Assembly (NCBI RefSeq): GCF_030272615.1
Contig: NC_081406.1
Coordinates: forward strand, 219,116,997-219,180,996
DNA length: 64,000 nt
Reading direction: 5' to 3'
Source: Cryptomeria japonica
Lineage: Eukaryota; Streptophyta; Pinopsida; Cupressales; Cupressaceae
Shown: positions 1 to 11,693 of the stretch, in pieces
Position numbering within the stretch: position 1 is the first letter of the stretch
How the letters are laid out: every line of letters begins with the position of its first letter
Translations under genes and position numbers: made by a program
Notes under the pieces: generated by a model
Database searches by the model: none
Seen by the model: only the letters and a program-made list of their open reading frames with translations
What the model was told of the DNA's origin: nothing

Positions 1-133
1 AACACTTCTTGCACTCAGCTCAACATAAGAAAATAAAGCTTGACCATGCTCCATATCTATGCTCTGCAAACAAATTCAAATTGAAATTGTAGCTTACTGA
101 ATTGGTTAGTGCTTTATATCGACATAACCTTAC

Positions 134-1528
134 ATATATGCTCATGGTGTCCAAACATTCTCTTCATTGTGGACAAAATAAAAAATTATTGGAATCTCTA
201 GTTTCTTTCACTATGTGCTCATGGTGTCGAAACATTCTCTTCATGGTGGACAAAAGCAAAAATTATTTGATTCTCTAGTTTCTTTCACTATGTGCTCATG
301 GTGTCCAAACATTCTCTTCATGGTGGACAAAAGCAAAAATTATTGGATTCTCTAGTTTCTTTCATTATGTGCTCATGGTGTCCAAACATTCTCTTCATTG
401 TGGACAAAAGAAAAAATTATTGGAATCTCTAGTTTCTTTCACTATGTGCTCATGGTGTCGAAACATTCTCTTCATGGTGGACAAAAGCAAAAATTATTGG
501 ATTCTCTAGTTTCTTTCACTATGTGCTCATGGTGTCGAAACATTCTCTTCATGGTGGACAAAAGCAAAAACTATTGGATTCTCTAGTTTCTTTCACTATG
601 TGCTCATGGTGTCCAAACATTCTCTTCATTGTGGACAAAATAAAAAATTATTGGAATCTCTAGTTTCTTACACTATGTGCTCATGGTGTCAAAACATTCT
701 CTTCATGGTGGACAAAAGAAAAAATTATTGGATTCTCTAGTTTCTTTCACTATGTGCTCATGGTGTCGAAACATTCTCTTCATTGTGGACAAAATAAAAA
801 ATTATTGGAATCTCTAGTTTCTTTCACTATGTGCTCATGGTGTCGAAACATTCTCTTCATGGTGGACAAAAGCAAAAATTATTGGATTCTCTAGTTTCTT
901 TCACTATGTGCTCATGGTGTTGAAACATTCTCTTCATGGTGGACAAAAGCAAAAATTATTGGATTCTCTAGTTTCTTTCACTATGTGCTCATGGTGTCAA
1001 AACATTCTCTTATTGGAATCTCTAGTTTCTTTCACTATGTGCTCATGGTGTCAAAACATTCTCTTCATGGTGGACAAAAGCAAAAATTATTGGATTCTCT
1101 AGTTTCTTTCACTATGTGCTCATGGTGTCGAAACATTCTCTTCATGGTGGACAAAAGCAAAAATTATTGGATTCTCTAGTTTCTTTCACTATGTGCTCAT
1201 GGTGTCGAAACATTCTCTTCATGGTGGACAAAAGCAAAAATTATTGGATTCTCTAGTTTCTTTCACTATGTGCTCATGGTGTCGAAACATTCTCTTCATG
1301 GTGGACAAAAGCAAAAATTATTGGAATCTCTAGTTTCTTTCACTATGTGCTCATGGTGTCGAAACATTCTCTTCATGGTGGACAAAAGAAAAAATTATTG
1401 GATTCTATAGTTTCTTTCACTATGTGCTCATGGTGTCGAAACATTCTCTTCATGGTGGACAAAAGAAAAAATTATTTGATTCTCTAGTTTCTTTCACTAT
1501 GTGCTCATGGTGTCCAAACATTCTCTTC
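134..1528. repeat. 77-bp tandem repeat array, about 19 monomers
   Basis: A minisatellite-like array. The phrase tgctcatggtgt recurs at about 139, 216, 294, 371, 448, 525, 602, 679, 756, 833, 910, 987, 1040, 1117, 1194, 1271, 1348, 1425 and 1502, giving a 77-bp period with one 23-bp-shortened unit at 987-1040. Monomers come in variants: some read caaaataaaaaattattgg with ggaatctctag, others caaaagcaaaaattattgg with ggattctctag. Seventy-seven is not a multiple of three and the array runs through all frames, so short ORFs inside it are by-products. The array starts abruptly after unique sequence and ends where a telomere-like stretch begins. Confidence 0.95.
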
Positions 1529-1745
1529 AATCGTAAACCCTATACACTATGCCCTATACCCTCAATCCTAAACCCTATACACTATGCCCTATACCTTCAA
1601 GCCTAAACCGTATAGAGATGTTATAGACTCAAAAGCCTATGGGCTAAACCCTCAACACTATACCCTCAACCCTAAATGCCCAACTCTATACCCTTAATGT
1701 TAAACCTGGGCCTTAGAGGCTATATGATAAATCCTCAACCATATG
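1529..1745. repeat. degenerate telomere-like CCCTA/AACCCTA stretch
   Basis: Directly after the 77-bp array the sequence becomes a run of imperfect units such as taaaccctatacactatgcc and taccctcaaccctaaatgcc. AACCCTA words are common, resembling the complement of plant telomere repeat TTTAGGG, but spacing is irregular and interruptions are frequent. It is best read as an interstitial, decayed telomere-like minisatellite. It is not a functional telomere because units are not contiguous heptamers and flanking sequence continues on both sides. Confidence 0.6.
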
Positions 1746-1749
1746 TATT

Positions 1750-4559
1750 TCAATTCCAAAGCATTTACCTAATTCTAAAAATTGATCCACCTAGTAAATT
1801 TTCTAATCTAGAAATGACGTCATTTGATAGCATTTTTAATACCAAAAAGTAAACCGGTGATTAATTAAATAGTATGCAATTTGAAAATTATGTATATTGG
1901 ATTGTAGATGGAAATTCAACCTATTGCGAGATCTAATGATGTGCAGTTTCTTTATTGAAATTCAGTTTAAATTAGTTTCAGCAATAGAGCATATTTAATT
2001 AGATTTAAAATTGTTTAAAAAGTCTTCATATTAGAGGATATCATATATTAGTTCCAAATAAATATACAGTTCTTAGTATCTTGCAAAGGCAAGACAACAC
2101 AATTAATAGAATAGAATAGAAGGTTTTTAATGTATACGAGGTCAAATATAGTTTAGGAGATAATTGATCTAGTTTTTAATTGTTAGCAATGTTGAACTTC
2201 TACTATTTATTTTGATGTTGAATTTTTTGTGCTCTCAATCTTATCCTCTTTGAACCTGAATTTTATAAAAAAATTCCTACTAGAGTATTAGTGTACTTAG
2301 TTTGAATGTCATTATAGATTTTGTATGTTGTTGATTATTTGTAAGAGCTTTCTCTAAGTTGTAAATTTAACTAGACCAATCATATTGTAAGGAAAATAAA
2401 TGGTTTTTATTAAATTATCCATTCTAATTATTAAAGTGCAATCAACAAGTAAACAAGTGTTGGGACTAATAATTGCATTAAATATTTAAAAAATAAATAC
2501 GAAAGATTGAGGCATTTAGCTCTTGAAATTATGATGGAAGAATGATATTGAAAAAATCTAAGAAACCTCTTCTATTCAATCTTAGGTGTTCTAAGGATAT
2601 TAAATCTTAAATGATGTGGACTTGATTTAAGGTTTGGAATTGAATTTTAGTGCATGGGATCAATTTATTTGAATGTATGCTTGAAAACTTGTCCACCATT
2701 ACCTCCCCTAGATGAACTTGTCAAGGTAGTGTCTAGGGACAATGTTTCGGAGTTTATTGTCTTCATAATTGAACTTATCAATGTGTTGTCAAAACCCTTT
2801 ATTGGGTCAATTAAAACAATTGGAAATAATAAATACAACATACATAGGTATGTATATGGCCTATCATAATGATGTAATGAATATCGTTCTTTAATGTCCT
2901 TTAGAAAATAAAATGTGTTCTAATGATTTTCTCCTTGTAATCACATGAATTAATTGCATAACATAGCAACATGCATTAGGCTACCTCATAACAACTAGTA
3001 GAAAGTGGTGGGAAAGTTGGAATTTGAATTTTGAGTCCTTCCCACATGCCATGGGAGTGAACTAGATCAATCCCATGCCACCTGAAGATAAACGAGGAGG
3101 CTAAAATAGTAATCTTGAGTCAAGAAGTAATTTATGGAAATGTGAATTGGCGGTGCAATAATGATGAATTAATAGCAAATGTATGAGAATAGGTGTAAAT
3201 GAAGATGGATAGACATTGGTTGAGACAAACCAAGCACAAGAGTATGCCACTTGTTGATGTATTATTATACTTAAGACAATTCACGAAGGTGGGCAAAAAA
3301 CTAAAAGAGAAATGACAATAGTATGTAAATTTCATGAGGGGCAGCTCTCGCGTATGATATAATTTTAGATTCACAATAATTCTAATCAATAAGTACCAAA
3401 AGACAAACAAGAAAATATAGAAAGAAAATAAAGAAATTCTATTGTGAATATAAGAACACAACAATTCCTAAAAAAATCACAAAAGCACACAGACTTTCAA
3501 TCCAACAAAACAAGAAGAGCAAGTAAAGGACAACCAAATAAATAACTAATTGAACATAAGAACAATCAGCTTCATGAAAAATATGACATGGGAACAACAA
3601 TTCTTCTTAAATATTAAAAGAAAATTAAATCTCAAATGCTCCAACAATCCCCATACGTTCAAGCAAAACTTTATTTTATAACTATTCCCCCGACCCTATA
3701 ATTGTTTGTTGAAATTATTTCTTTATTTAATTTGGAAAGACCCCCTGAATTTCCCTTTAGTTTTTCTGTATGTCTCCTCTATGGACAGATTGAGAATGTG
3801 AAAGAAATTTATGCACTTAAATTTTTTTGGTCCTATAAATCTCCATGGCAAACATGATCAACATGCTTTCATTAGTTGTATATAATGAGAGCAACATATG
3901 GCTAAGGATAAAAATGTTTCACAATAAAATGATACGAACAACACTTTTTGTCTATGGCCGCCCAAAACTTTATTCCTGTTGACGTTTTCAAACATTCTCG
4001 ACATAAAACTTCATTTTAAATCATCAACTCTGGAGAAAGGAATGAGAGCAAAATCATCAACATTTTCACGAAAACTCTCAACCTTGGTCCAAGTAAGATC
4101 ATATGAAAACTCAATGGTGAATGGAACTTGTGTACAAGAAGTGTCAAAATATCATTCCATCTTGCCTTTTAGGCATTATATTTCATTTTAAAAATCATGG
4201 TAGGAGATCTTAGTGCAGGTTAAAAGACAATGCAAGTTACAAAAGTAAATGATATTATTTTTAAAAAGGATATATTAATTCATCTTGTTTTCTTTGGTAT
4301 GAGTGGCTCATCAAAATCTACAAAATAATATATACAATGAGTAGCTAATGCCTCGATAATAATAGTAGTAAATACATAATAAAGAGTTTTAACCAATCTG
4401 AAAATATTGTCCTAGGCTAAACCATATTCGATTATGCCAAAAACCAACTAGGGCATAAACCTAAAACCATAAAAATATACAGTCTTTCCCAAAAGAATAC
4501 CATTTGAAAAATGATTAAAAAACTATTCTATCTAAATTGATAATCTAAAAAAACCTATT
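1750..4559. other. AT-rich spacer without recognisable gene
   Basis: No conserved coding segment or repeat boundary was recognised. The longest open frames (2654-2869 plus, 3132-3464 minus, 3979-4191 plus) are short, without motifs, and the minus one is composed of Phe/Ile/Leu-rich residues typical of translated AT-rich DNA. The left part of the Copia C LTR may extend into the right edge of this region. Confidence 0.5.
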
Positions 4560-4913
4560 AACCAAACCCAACCATGAAGTTTGCATATTGAAGAAGATTG
4601 TCAAGCAGGTGAAGAAGGTCCTGAAGCAGCCGAGGTGCCCACAAAGTGAATGATCATTGGAATTCTTTGACCATTCCAAACCAGTTTTGGTGAAGGAAAG
4701 AATTCAACCCTGAGACTACCAACCAGTAGTCATGCCAAATGAAACCCCAATACAAAACTTCCCATATACCAGTTCTCATTCCAACATACCAGTTCACCTT
4801 GAACAAACATACCACTTCACTTTTTCACATATACCGATTCACACTTCAGCATATTGACATCAATGACAACATACAATATCATCATGTCATCAAGATCCGC
4901 ACATATGCCAACA
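4560..4913 (-). mobile_element. 3' LTR (partial) of Copia C
   Basis: On the minus strand the LTR starts TGTTGGCATATGTG at 4913, immediately after a polypurine tract. The same TGTTGGCA opening is used by the Copia A and B LTRs in this window. The LTR contains several ACYGGT words (seen as accagt or accgat on the plus strand around 4675-4835). The far end is not resolved: no CA terminus or target duplication was found, so 4560 is approximate and the LTR may be truncated. Confidence 0.6.
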
Positions 4914-4925
4914 ATCTCCCCCTTT
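4914..4925 (-). other. polypurine tract of Copia C (LTR-proximal)
   Basis: The minus strand reads gccaaagggggagat directly before the TGTTGG LTR start. This is the expected position and composition of the primer for plus-strand DNA synthesis in an LTR retrotransposon. A second, near-identical purine tract lies about 115 bp upstream at 5031-5043. Confidence 0.8.
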
Positions 4926-5030
4926 GGCATTGATGGCAATATACAAAGATATCTCTCTGCTTCACATCTTCTTCTCCTGCTTCACATCTTCTTCTCTCCA
5001 ATACTGCAGATATCTTCTCTACTTCACATC

Positions 5031-5043
5031 TTCTCCCCCTTTG
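5031..5043 (-). other. second polypurine-like tract of Copia C
   Basis: The minus strand reads tcaaagggggagaag, almost the same as the LTR-proximal tract. Between the two tracts are repeated agaagatgtgaag words. Copia A and B have the same double arrangement, so it is a conserved feature of these families and not chance. Confidence 0.6.
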
Positions 5044-5178
5044 ACAACAATGCCAAAGTGGAGGCACAAACAACTATGTCCCACTATGCTGCTCCCCCAA
5101 AGGAGTAGCACCCTTCAACACACCAATCCTGAAAAAGATTTATCAGTGCAATACCTGACTGGTGTGGAGCACACACCT

Positions 5179-7108
5179 TTAGTTCACCTCTTGAAGGGGA
5201 AACATCCCTAATTCACCTCTTAAATAGGTAAATGTAGCTTTCGGTAGAGGCTTGGTGAATATGTCTACTAACTACTCCTTACTGGAAACATGTTCCAATA
5301 CAATCTCTTTGTTTTGAACCTTCTCCCTCAAGAAATGATACTTAAGCTCGAAGTGCTTCGTTCTAGCATGCAAAACTGGATTCTTGGAAATATTAATTGC
5401 ACTTGTGTTGTCATAGAATATACTCACCAGTTCAGATATAGGAACTTTGAAGCCACTTAATACATGGTTCATCCAAATTGTCTGGGTGCAGTTCATAAAT
5501 GTTGCAACATATTCTGCTTCTGTTGTAGACTGAGAGATACAACTCTGCTTCTTACTCATCCATGAGACTAGTCTACCACCAAGAAATAATGCACCACCGG
5601 TTGTGCTCTTCCGGTCATCCACATGACCAGCCCAATCAACATCTGTAAACACTTTGAGGTTGAAATCATTACTGTATGGATACCACAATCCATAGTCAAT
5701 AGTTCCCTTCAGATATCTAAGAATCCGCTTGACTGCTACCAAGTGGGATTCTCTTGGACTTTTTTGAAATCGTGCAGTAATGCCCACACACATGTGCCAT
5801 GTCCAGTTTGCTAGGTACTACATAATGCAACTTACCAATCATTGATCGGTATTCCTTCTCATTCACCAACGTTGAATCATCCTCTTTTGACAATTTACAA
5901 CCGGCCACCATCGGTGTACCAACCGGTTTGCTATCTTCCATGCCAAAGGTCTTCAACACCTCTTTGACATACTTGGACTGAGTGATAAAGATACCATCTT
6001 TCATTTGTTGAATTTTTAGTCCAGTGAAGAATTTAATCTCCCCTATAAGTGACATCTCAAATTCCTTCCTCATCTCATCTGCAAAATCATGACTCATCTT
6101 GTCATCTCCACCAAAAATTATGTCATCAACAAATACTTCACAGATTAGAATCTGATCTCCTTTTGACTTGAAATAGATATTACTATCTTCACTTGTTCTT
6201 TCAAATCCAATCTTCACAAGATGGGAATGCAAGCGTTCATACCATGCTCTAGGTGCCTACTTCAATCCATACAAGGCTTTATGTAGCCTGCACAACATGT
6301 CACTATCTTCTGATAGGGCAAATACATCTGGTTGCTCTATATACACCTCCTCTTCAAGTACTCCATTCAGAAATGCGGATTTTACATCCATTTGATATAC
6401 TTTGAATCCCTTGAAGGCTGCATATGCAAGAAGCATAGAAACTCCTTCCAATCTAGCTGCTGGAGCAAAGGTTTCTTCATAGTCTTCTCCTCCTTCTTGA
6501 GTATATCCTTTACACACCAGTCTGGATTTATTTCTTACCATTGTGCCATCTTCATTCAGCTTATTTTTGAAAACCCATTTGGTGCCAATATCATTTTTAT
6601 GCTCAGGTCTAGGTACCAAAGACCATGTACTAATCTTTTCTATTTGGTCAAGTTCCTCTTCCATTGCCTTGATCTAGTATTCATCTTTATGTGCCTCTTT
6701 AAATGTTTTAGGCTCAAATTCAGAGATCATGCAAGAGTTTTCTTTGACCTTTCTTCTTTTAAGAATTCCTACATCCTTGTCTCCTATGATCTACTTTGGA
6801 TCATGATTCAACTTTACATACCTAGGAATGATCTTAGTTGTTTCCTCTTGCTTTTCTTCCTCATCCTCATCTTCATTAGCATCAGCATCTACCGGTGTAG
6901 GAGTACTATTGCTGGTACTAGGCTGTTTTGCAACCGGTTCCCAGAAGGTTACAACCAGTTCATCTCCCACTTGCTCTCAGAGGTTTCATCAACTCTAACA
7001 TTGATACTTTCAACAATTCTCTGAGTCCTATTGTTGAAGCATTTGAGAGCTTTGCTCTTAGTGGAATACCCTAGGAATATTCCCTCATCACATTTTGCAT
7101 CAAACTTG
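5179..7108 (-). pseudogene. Copia C pol remnant (integrase tail, reverse transcriptase, RNase H)
   Basis: Minus-strand fragments match a Ty1/Copia polyprotein in order. A post-integrase GIFLGYS segment lies near 7080. The RT core holds [21 protein letters not shown], the catalytic FVDDIIF and LIGEIKFFTGL. RNase H holds TDVDWAGHVDDRKSTTGG, STTEAEYVA and [13 protein letters not shown], and a TKPLP tail precedes the stop at 5179. The 5' half (gag, protease, most of integrase) is missing. Lesions include TAG codons at 5272-5274 and 6257-6259, where Gln is expected, a stop at 6677, and a frameshift near 5790. The match is clearly to the Copia superfamily; I do not assign a lineage. Confidence 0.9.
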
Positions 7109-7149
7109 CATTGTGTTGAAGTTTTCAAGGGAATTGATAAAGGAAGACT

Positions 7150-8152
7150 CTAAGTGTGAAGCGTTCTATGCCATGAGAGGTTTGATTGGACAATTTAATC
7201 AATTACAGCCTATGCTCTCTGATTTGTACAAATAGATCTCTTTTGTGTGGCAACCCTAGATGAAAAGCAATCGAGAAATTTATCCATGCACATGTGGATT
7301 CTTCATCACAGTTTTTGACAATGTTGATGATTGAGATGTTGTCATCTACAAATGTTGGGTATGGGGGAAACATATTCTTTTTCTTAAACCTTTGTTCCTA
7401 GAATTTAACAACTTCACTGAGAGTTTCAAGGTGAAGCCCGTCTAGGTCAAGCTACCCAATCTCCCATTGCACTTCTAGTTTGAGGCCTATTTTAAAGCAA
7501 TTGGTGATACCCTAGGGCAATTTTTCGACAAATGATTCAGAGACAAAAAAAAATTACTCACACAACCTTTGCTCGGATTCTTGTTGATCTAGATACCTCA
7601 AGAGATCTTTCGGCGAATATCTCCTTCAAGACAAGTGGTCGATGTTGGTCACAAGTACTAGATTATGAAGGTCTATTGTTTCGGTGTAGACAATGCTTTT
7701 ATATAGGTCACACAACCATTGTGTGTCCTAAACCTATATTTGGTGATTGCTCAGGCTCCTAGTGGAATGGCTCTCTTCCACATTACTATACTATGCATGC
7801 TCCCTCCAAGCCAATGACAAAGAAATCTACGGTAGAGTCCACATCTTCTCCAAGCGACGTGAGTACCTACCCAAAGAATATTAGCAAATCTTTTGCTACT
7901 CCAAAATCTCTTGGTTTAACTATAGAAAGATTTGTAGTTGTCTCCCCTAATATCTACCATGTGGCTCAAGGTTCCATGGCTTTCGGTGAAAGCGATCCCA
8001 TTACTTGTGATACTTATATGGTCCATGTAGATGATGGCAATAATGATGATTGGAAGGAGGTGAAAAAGAAAAAGAAGTCTCACATAGGGGGATTGGATAA
8101 CGATGGACATCAATTGTTTCCCTGTCCTCACACCAAAGGTGTGACTAATTAG
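7150..8152 (+). pseudogene. DUF4283/zinc-knuckle protein relic (LINE ORF1-like)
   Basis: In several frames the translation follows the plant DUF4283 pattern. A segment with DLYKWISFVWQ and IYPCTCGFFITVF (about 7220-7320) is followed by VKLPNLPLHF, a stop where Trp is expected, and AIGDTLGQF (7440-7530). Next come ARILVDLDTS and a complete CX2CX4HX4C knuckle, CRQCFYIGHTTIVC (7680-7740). A low-complexity tail ends KEVKKKKKSHIGG before the stop at 8152. Such proteins are known as ORF1 of plant L1 LINEs and as dispersed retrogenes. Upstream it abuts the truncated Copia C. No ORF2 follows; a poly(A) run occurs 144 bp after the stop. Confidence 0.75.
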
Positions 8153-8295
8153 CATAATGAAGTTTTTTAGATTTTTGAAATTTGTTGTGCACCCTAGTGG
8201 GTTGCACTTTATTTTATGGCCCTCTTGGAGCAGCCCAAATCAGTTTTTTATTCATTTTATATATTTTTAGTAACCTTGGTTGCGCATTACCTAGC

Positions 8296-8306
8296 AAAAA
8301 AAAAAA
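8296..8306 (+). other. poly(A) tail of the DUF4283 relic
   Basis: Eleven consecutive A residues end the 3' untranslated sequence that follows the DUF4283-like frame, consistent with an RNA-mediated insertion on the plus strand. I could not match a target-site duplication on the 5' side. Confidence 0.55.
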
Positions 8307-10349
8307 CATCCCTCTTTTCCAAATTATTTATTTAATTTGTGTGGCTTAGAACTTTCTCTATTAATAATTGAATATTTTTATTTATTTAATTAATTCATTA
8401 TCCTCTTCTTTTTAAATTAAATCTAGATATTTATTATTTATTTAATGGTCGCTTCTCTTTTTCCCAAATTAAATAAATATTTATTAAATTTATGTGGTGT
8501 TTCTTCTATTAATTAAATAAATATTATTTATCTATTTATTTAATTCATTTAGCTTTTTATTCTTATCCATGCGACAACATGTTTTTCCAAATACCTACTC
8601 CTTAATCCTAGCCTAATGCAAAATCTAAGCAACTAAAAATATTGAAAACCTAAAAAAAATAACTTAAATATGAATTTTAAGAATTTAGCATCAACCATTC
8701 TTTTTTGGAAGAGAAGCAAACGATTTTGTCTAAAAGTATAATCAACATCTATTCATGAATGAATGCATACGCATAAACAAAATTTGAAACTAACTGATAA
8801 CATTTACTAAAAATATAATTCAATAGATGTTTAGCGTTTATAGCTTCTTGGATTCCATTCTGAACCTTTAAGTAATCATTGCAATACTGATAAGAGGGAA
8901 AGTATCATCAGGGTGATTTTTCGCCCAACCACAAACTAAATAGTCCCCCATGCCACTTCCAACTGGAAAGGTCCAACCTTTCACAAGGTATAAATAGATT
9001 TTGGATCTAATGTCATCTAGGACCATTCTTTGACCCTACACAACCCTAGTTGATCACACACAATAGGCAACTCCTAACTAGTATGACCTATGACTGGGTT
9101 GTATATTTGGACCAAATGAGCTGACTAATGCATACTCATTGTAGCATCACCTTGGCCAAAGGTTTTTATAAGTTTGCAACATGTTAATGCATGTAGTCAT
9201 TGTTCACCACCCTACTCAATTGGACCATTTAAACAAGTGAAAGATTTCCAAGCCATCAAGTTTGTCTCTTATGCTAACTGCATATTGACTCTATTTGAGG
9301 CTTACTAGCCTTAATCATATGTTTTGACTTAAAAGAAAGCATGCTGGTTTGAAATAAGCAAATTGTTAATATTCATTCTTTATAGAACACCTTTCATTTA
9401 TTTAATTACTTGAATGATATTATTTGTTGATTTCGTACTTGTGCTCATGAGCTAGCATCATGTTGTCTCATGTTCACATGTCTGAAATCTTAGTTTGGTA
9501 ACTACATTGAATTATCACTTCCTCGTAATTATGTTCCAAATTCCTCATCAGGTCACAGTATTGCAATAGTCATGGGTATTTACAATTTACAGTAGTCATA
9601 GGTATGTGCAATTTGTAGCAGTCATATAACCCTATGTTGCATATTTTTTTAAAAAATATTTGTAGTTGAAATCTAGCTGTTATTGAATTGTTCAAAGAAC
9701 CGATTTTGACAAGTATAATCTTGGTTCTAAACATGGTTAAGTTTTCCAAGTCTATCCTTGCAAATTCTGCTCTAGCTTCCACAATGAGCCATAGTATTTT
9801 ATTTAGCAAGACGATGCTTGTATTCTATGTTTGCCTTTCTAAATTTCATAAGGTATTTTTTCCATCTCATGATAATGATCAATACTCAAGTCATTGTGAT
9901 TCCTATACATTCAAGTGTAATTATTGAATTCCTTAACAAGGTATGAAACCATTTTCTATACCATCTAGCTAATTCCACAACTACACTCATTCAGATTTAT
10001 ATCTCATGCTTTTAATCTTTAAGCATTGAATGAGCTTATAATGCATTATCGACTAAGTAGAAGGGAAAACTCCTTGCAATTAGTATGCAATATCATTAAA
10101 TATTCTTACGATTCATAACAAAGCTAGAGTATGTAACCTAGTAAGAGATTGTTTGGCAAAAACAATTGTGAAGGACTCTTATGTTTGACTAGAGATTTAT
10201 GCCTCCTTCCCTCCTCTACTAGCTACAGTTGTATATGCACTTAAATTTTCATTGTTCTTCCACAAAGATAATTTACAAGATTCTCTTTTAATCGTATGAG
10301 ATAAACTGTGTCTTTGAAAGGCAAATCACCTTTCTGTATATATCCTATA
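8307..10349. other. AT-rich spacer, no gene seen
   Basis: 8330-8560 is rich in ttaattaa and tatttatttaa strings, like the AT-rich arms of the LTRs further right but in the other orientation, so it may be an LTR remnant. 9560-9630 has a loose repeat of cagtagtcataggta words. No domain-bearing frame was recognised; open frames at 9570-9927 overlap on both strands and lack motifs. Confidence 0.4.
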
Positions 10350-11640
10350 TGCTTAGGTTGTGGTACCTGCGTAAGAGAGGCAAACAACACAAACACACCA
10401 ATGGGACATTGCCTTAGAGATTAAAATAAACAAAACAAGTTAGTTAATCAAAAACTCTCAAAATCGTCTCATTGTCCTCTATCTCGAAGGATCTTCAAGA
10501 TTCAAGGTGGCTCTCAACTTGGAAGAGCACTTGATCTCTAGGATGACAACCTAAAGAACGAGAGATATGTATGATTCTAATATCTGAATGGAATGCAACT
10601 AAGATCTTAGTAATATGCTAAATGGATATGAAACTAGATATGTTACCCAAATGAGAAGATAAGTGTGAGATTAAGCTAGCATGAGAATGAGAAAGATGAT
10701 ATGGAAGTAGCATGAAATTAAAACTAGCATGATACTCTAAGCATGATAAAATATATGATATAATGCAACTAAGATGATCTAAAAATGATAAGAGAAGACA
10801 ATGGAGCTCCTTAGTAACCTGCATAAAACAATTTAGCTATAGATTGGATGCAAATGAAGATGGATCATTTGAAGAAGGAATGGGCTCTCTTTATAGGGAA
10901 AATAGAGAAATGGATGGTTGCGATTCAGTAATCTCAACAAGGGTTGGGATTGAAAGTTATCAATCCATGTGAGGGATTCAATCCAATCCGAAGTTGACAA
11001 ATGTCACCTTGAGAGGGCTTGAGAGAAGATGGTGGTTACCTTAGGAGGTAAGGTTGAGTTAACCATTAATGGGGGACAAATTTGTAAGATTCCTCCCAAA
11101 TTTGGGGCACTCAACAAGTTAACTTGTTGAAGAAACAATGCCTTTAATGCATTTAGAAGACTTTCTTCCAAATTTGAGAAGTGACCTCCTCAAATTTAGG
11201 GAAAGTATATGATTAAGTGGGTGAGGGAAAATAGGTAATTTTGGTAAAATAAAAGATTTATTTTAGCCAAAATAGAGGATGCAACTTGCATTTGTAGGAT
11301 TTTGCAAGTGGGGGGACTTTTAAATAAATCTTGATTTATTTAAATGCAAAAGGGGTTGTAATTAAATATAGATTTAATTAAAAAGGGGGTAAATGATGTT
11401 TTTTTAATTAAATATGAATTTAATTAAAATGGCTAGAGGGGGGGTTTAATTAAATGTGAATTTAATTAAAATGGCTTAGATAGAAAAAGGGGAATATTAA
11501 TCAAATCTTTAATTTGATTAATGGGCTAATTAGAAGAATAGGGATATCAATTAAATCTTGACTTAATTAATTGGAAGAATTAGGGATAATTAAATGAATA
11601 AAATTCACTTAATTTGTTGTGCAACTTTTAGGTGTCTACA
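10350..11640 (-). mobile_element. solo LTR-like element (minus), same broad family as the LTR inside the LINE
   Basis: Read on the minus strand the unit begins TGTAGACACCTAAAAG at 11640 and ends CCTAAGCA at 10350, the TG...CA form of an LTR. It has a TATA box (TATAAAGAG, 10887-10895) followed by a leader shared with the LTR at 19070-20516, both having gaatgggctct and then tttatagg on the plus strand. The right half (11330-11600) is made of repeated ttaattaaa/ttaaatatgaatt words. There is no internal coding region. An 8-bp direct repeat, tatcctat, lies at 10341-10348 and 11641-11648; it is longer than the usual 5-bp LTR duplication, so the exact left edge is uncertain. Confidence 0.65.
10887..10895 (-). 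promoter_or_regulatory. TATA box in the solo LTR
   Basis: TATAAAGAG on the minus strand, in the position and orientation expected for an LTR promoter whose 5' end is at 11640. The homologous box in the related LTR at 19529-19537 reads TATAAATAG. Confidence 0.55.
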
Positions 11641-11693
11641 TATCCTATTGAGTTCAAATTGTTACCAATTTAATAGATAGCAAATGTTCCTAT

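Noticed and set aside
134..1528. Possible CRISPR array
   Set aside because: Units are contiguous tandem copies without unique spacers, in a plant nuclear context.
398..1606. Several open frames in the 77-bp array (repeated FTMCSWC words)
   Set aside because: Translations of a non-coding tandem repeat in shifting frames; the period is not a multiple of three and there is no domain.
1529..1745. True telomere end
   Set aside because: Units are irregular, and unrelated sequence follows on the right.
3132..3464. 110-codon minus ORF, possible membrane protein
   Set aside because: Phe/Ile/Tyr-rich translation of AT-rich DNA with no recognisable family or supporting context.
6332..7024. 230-codon plus ORF
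   Set aside because: Antisense shadow of the Copia C reverse transcriptase on the minus strand.
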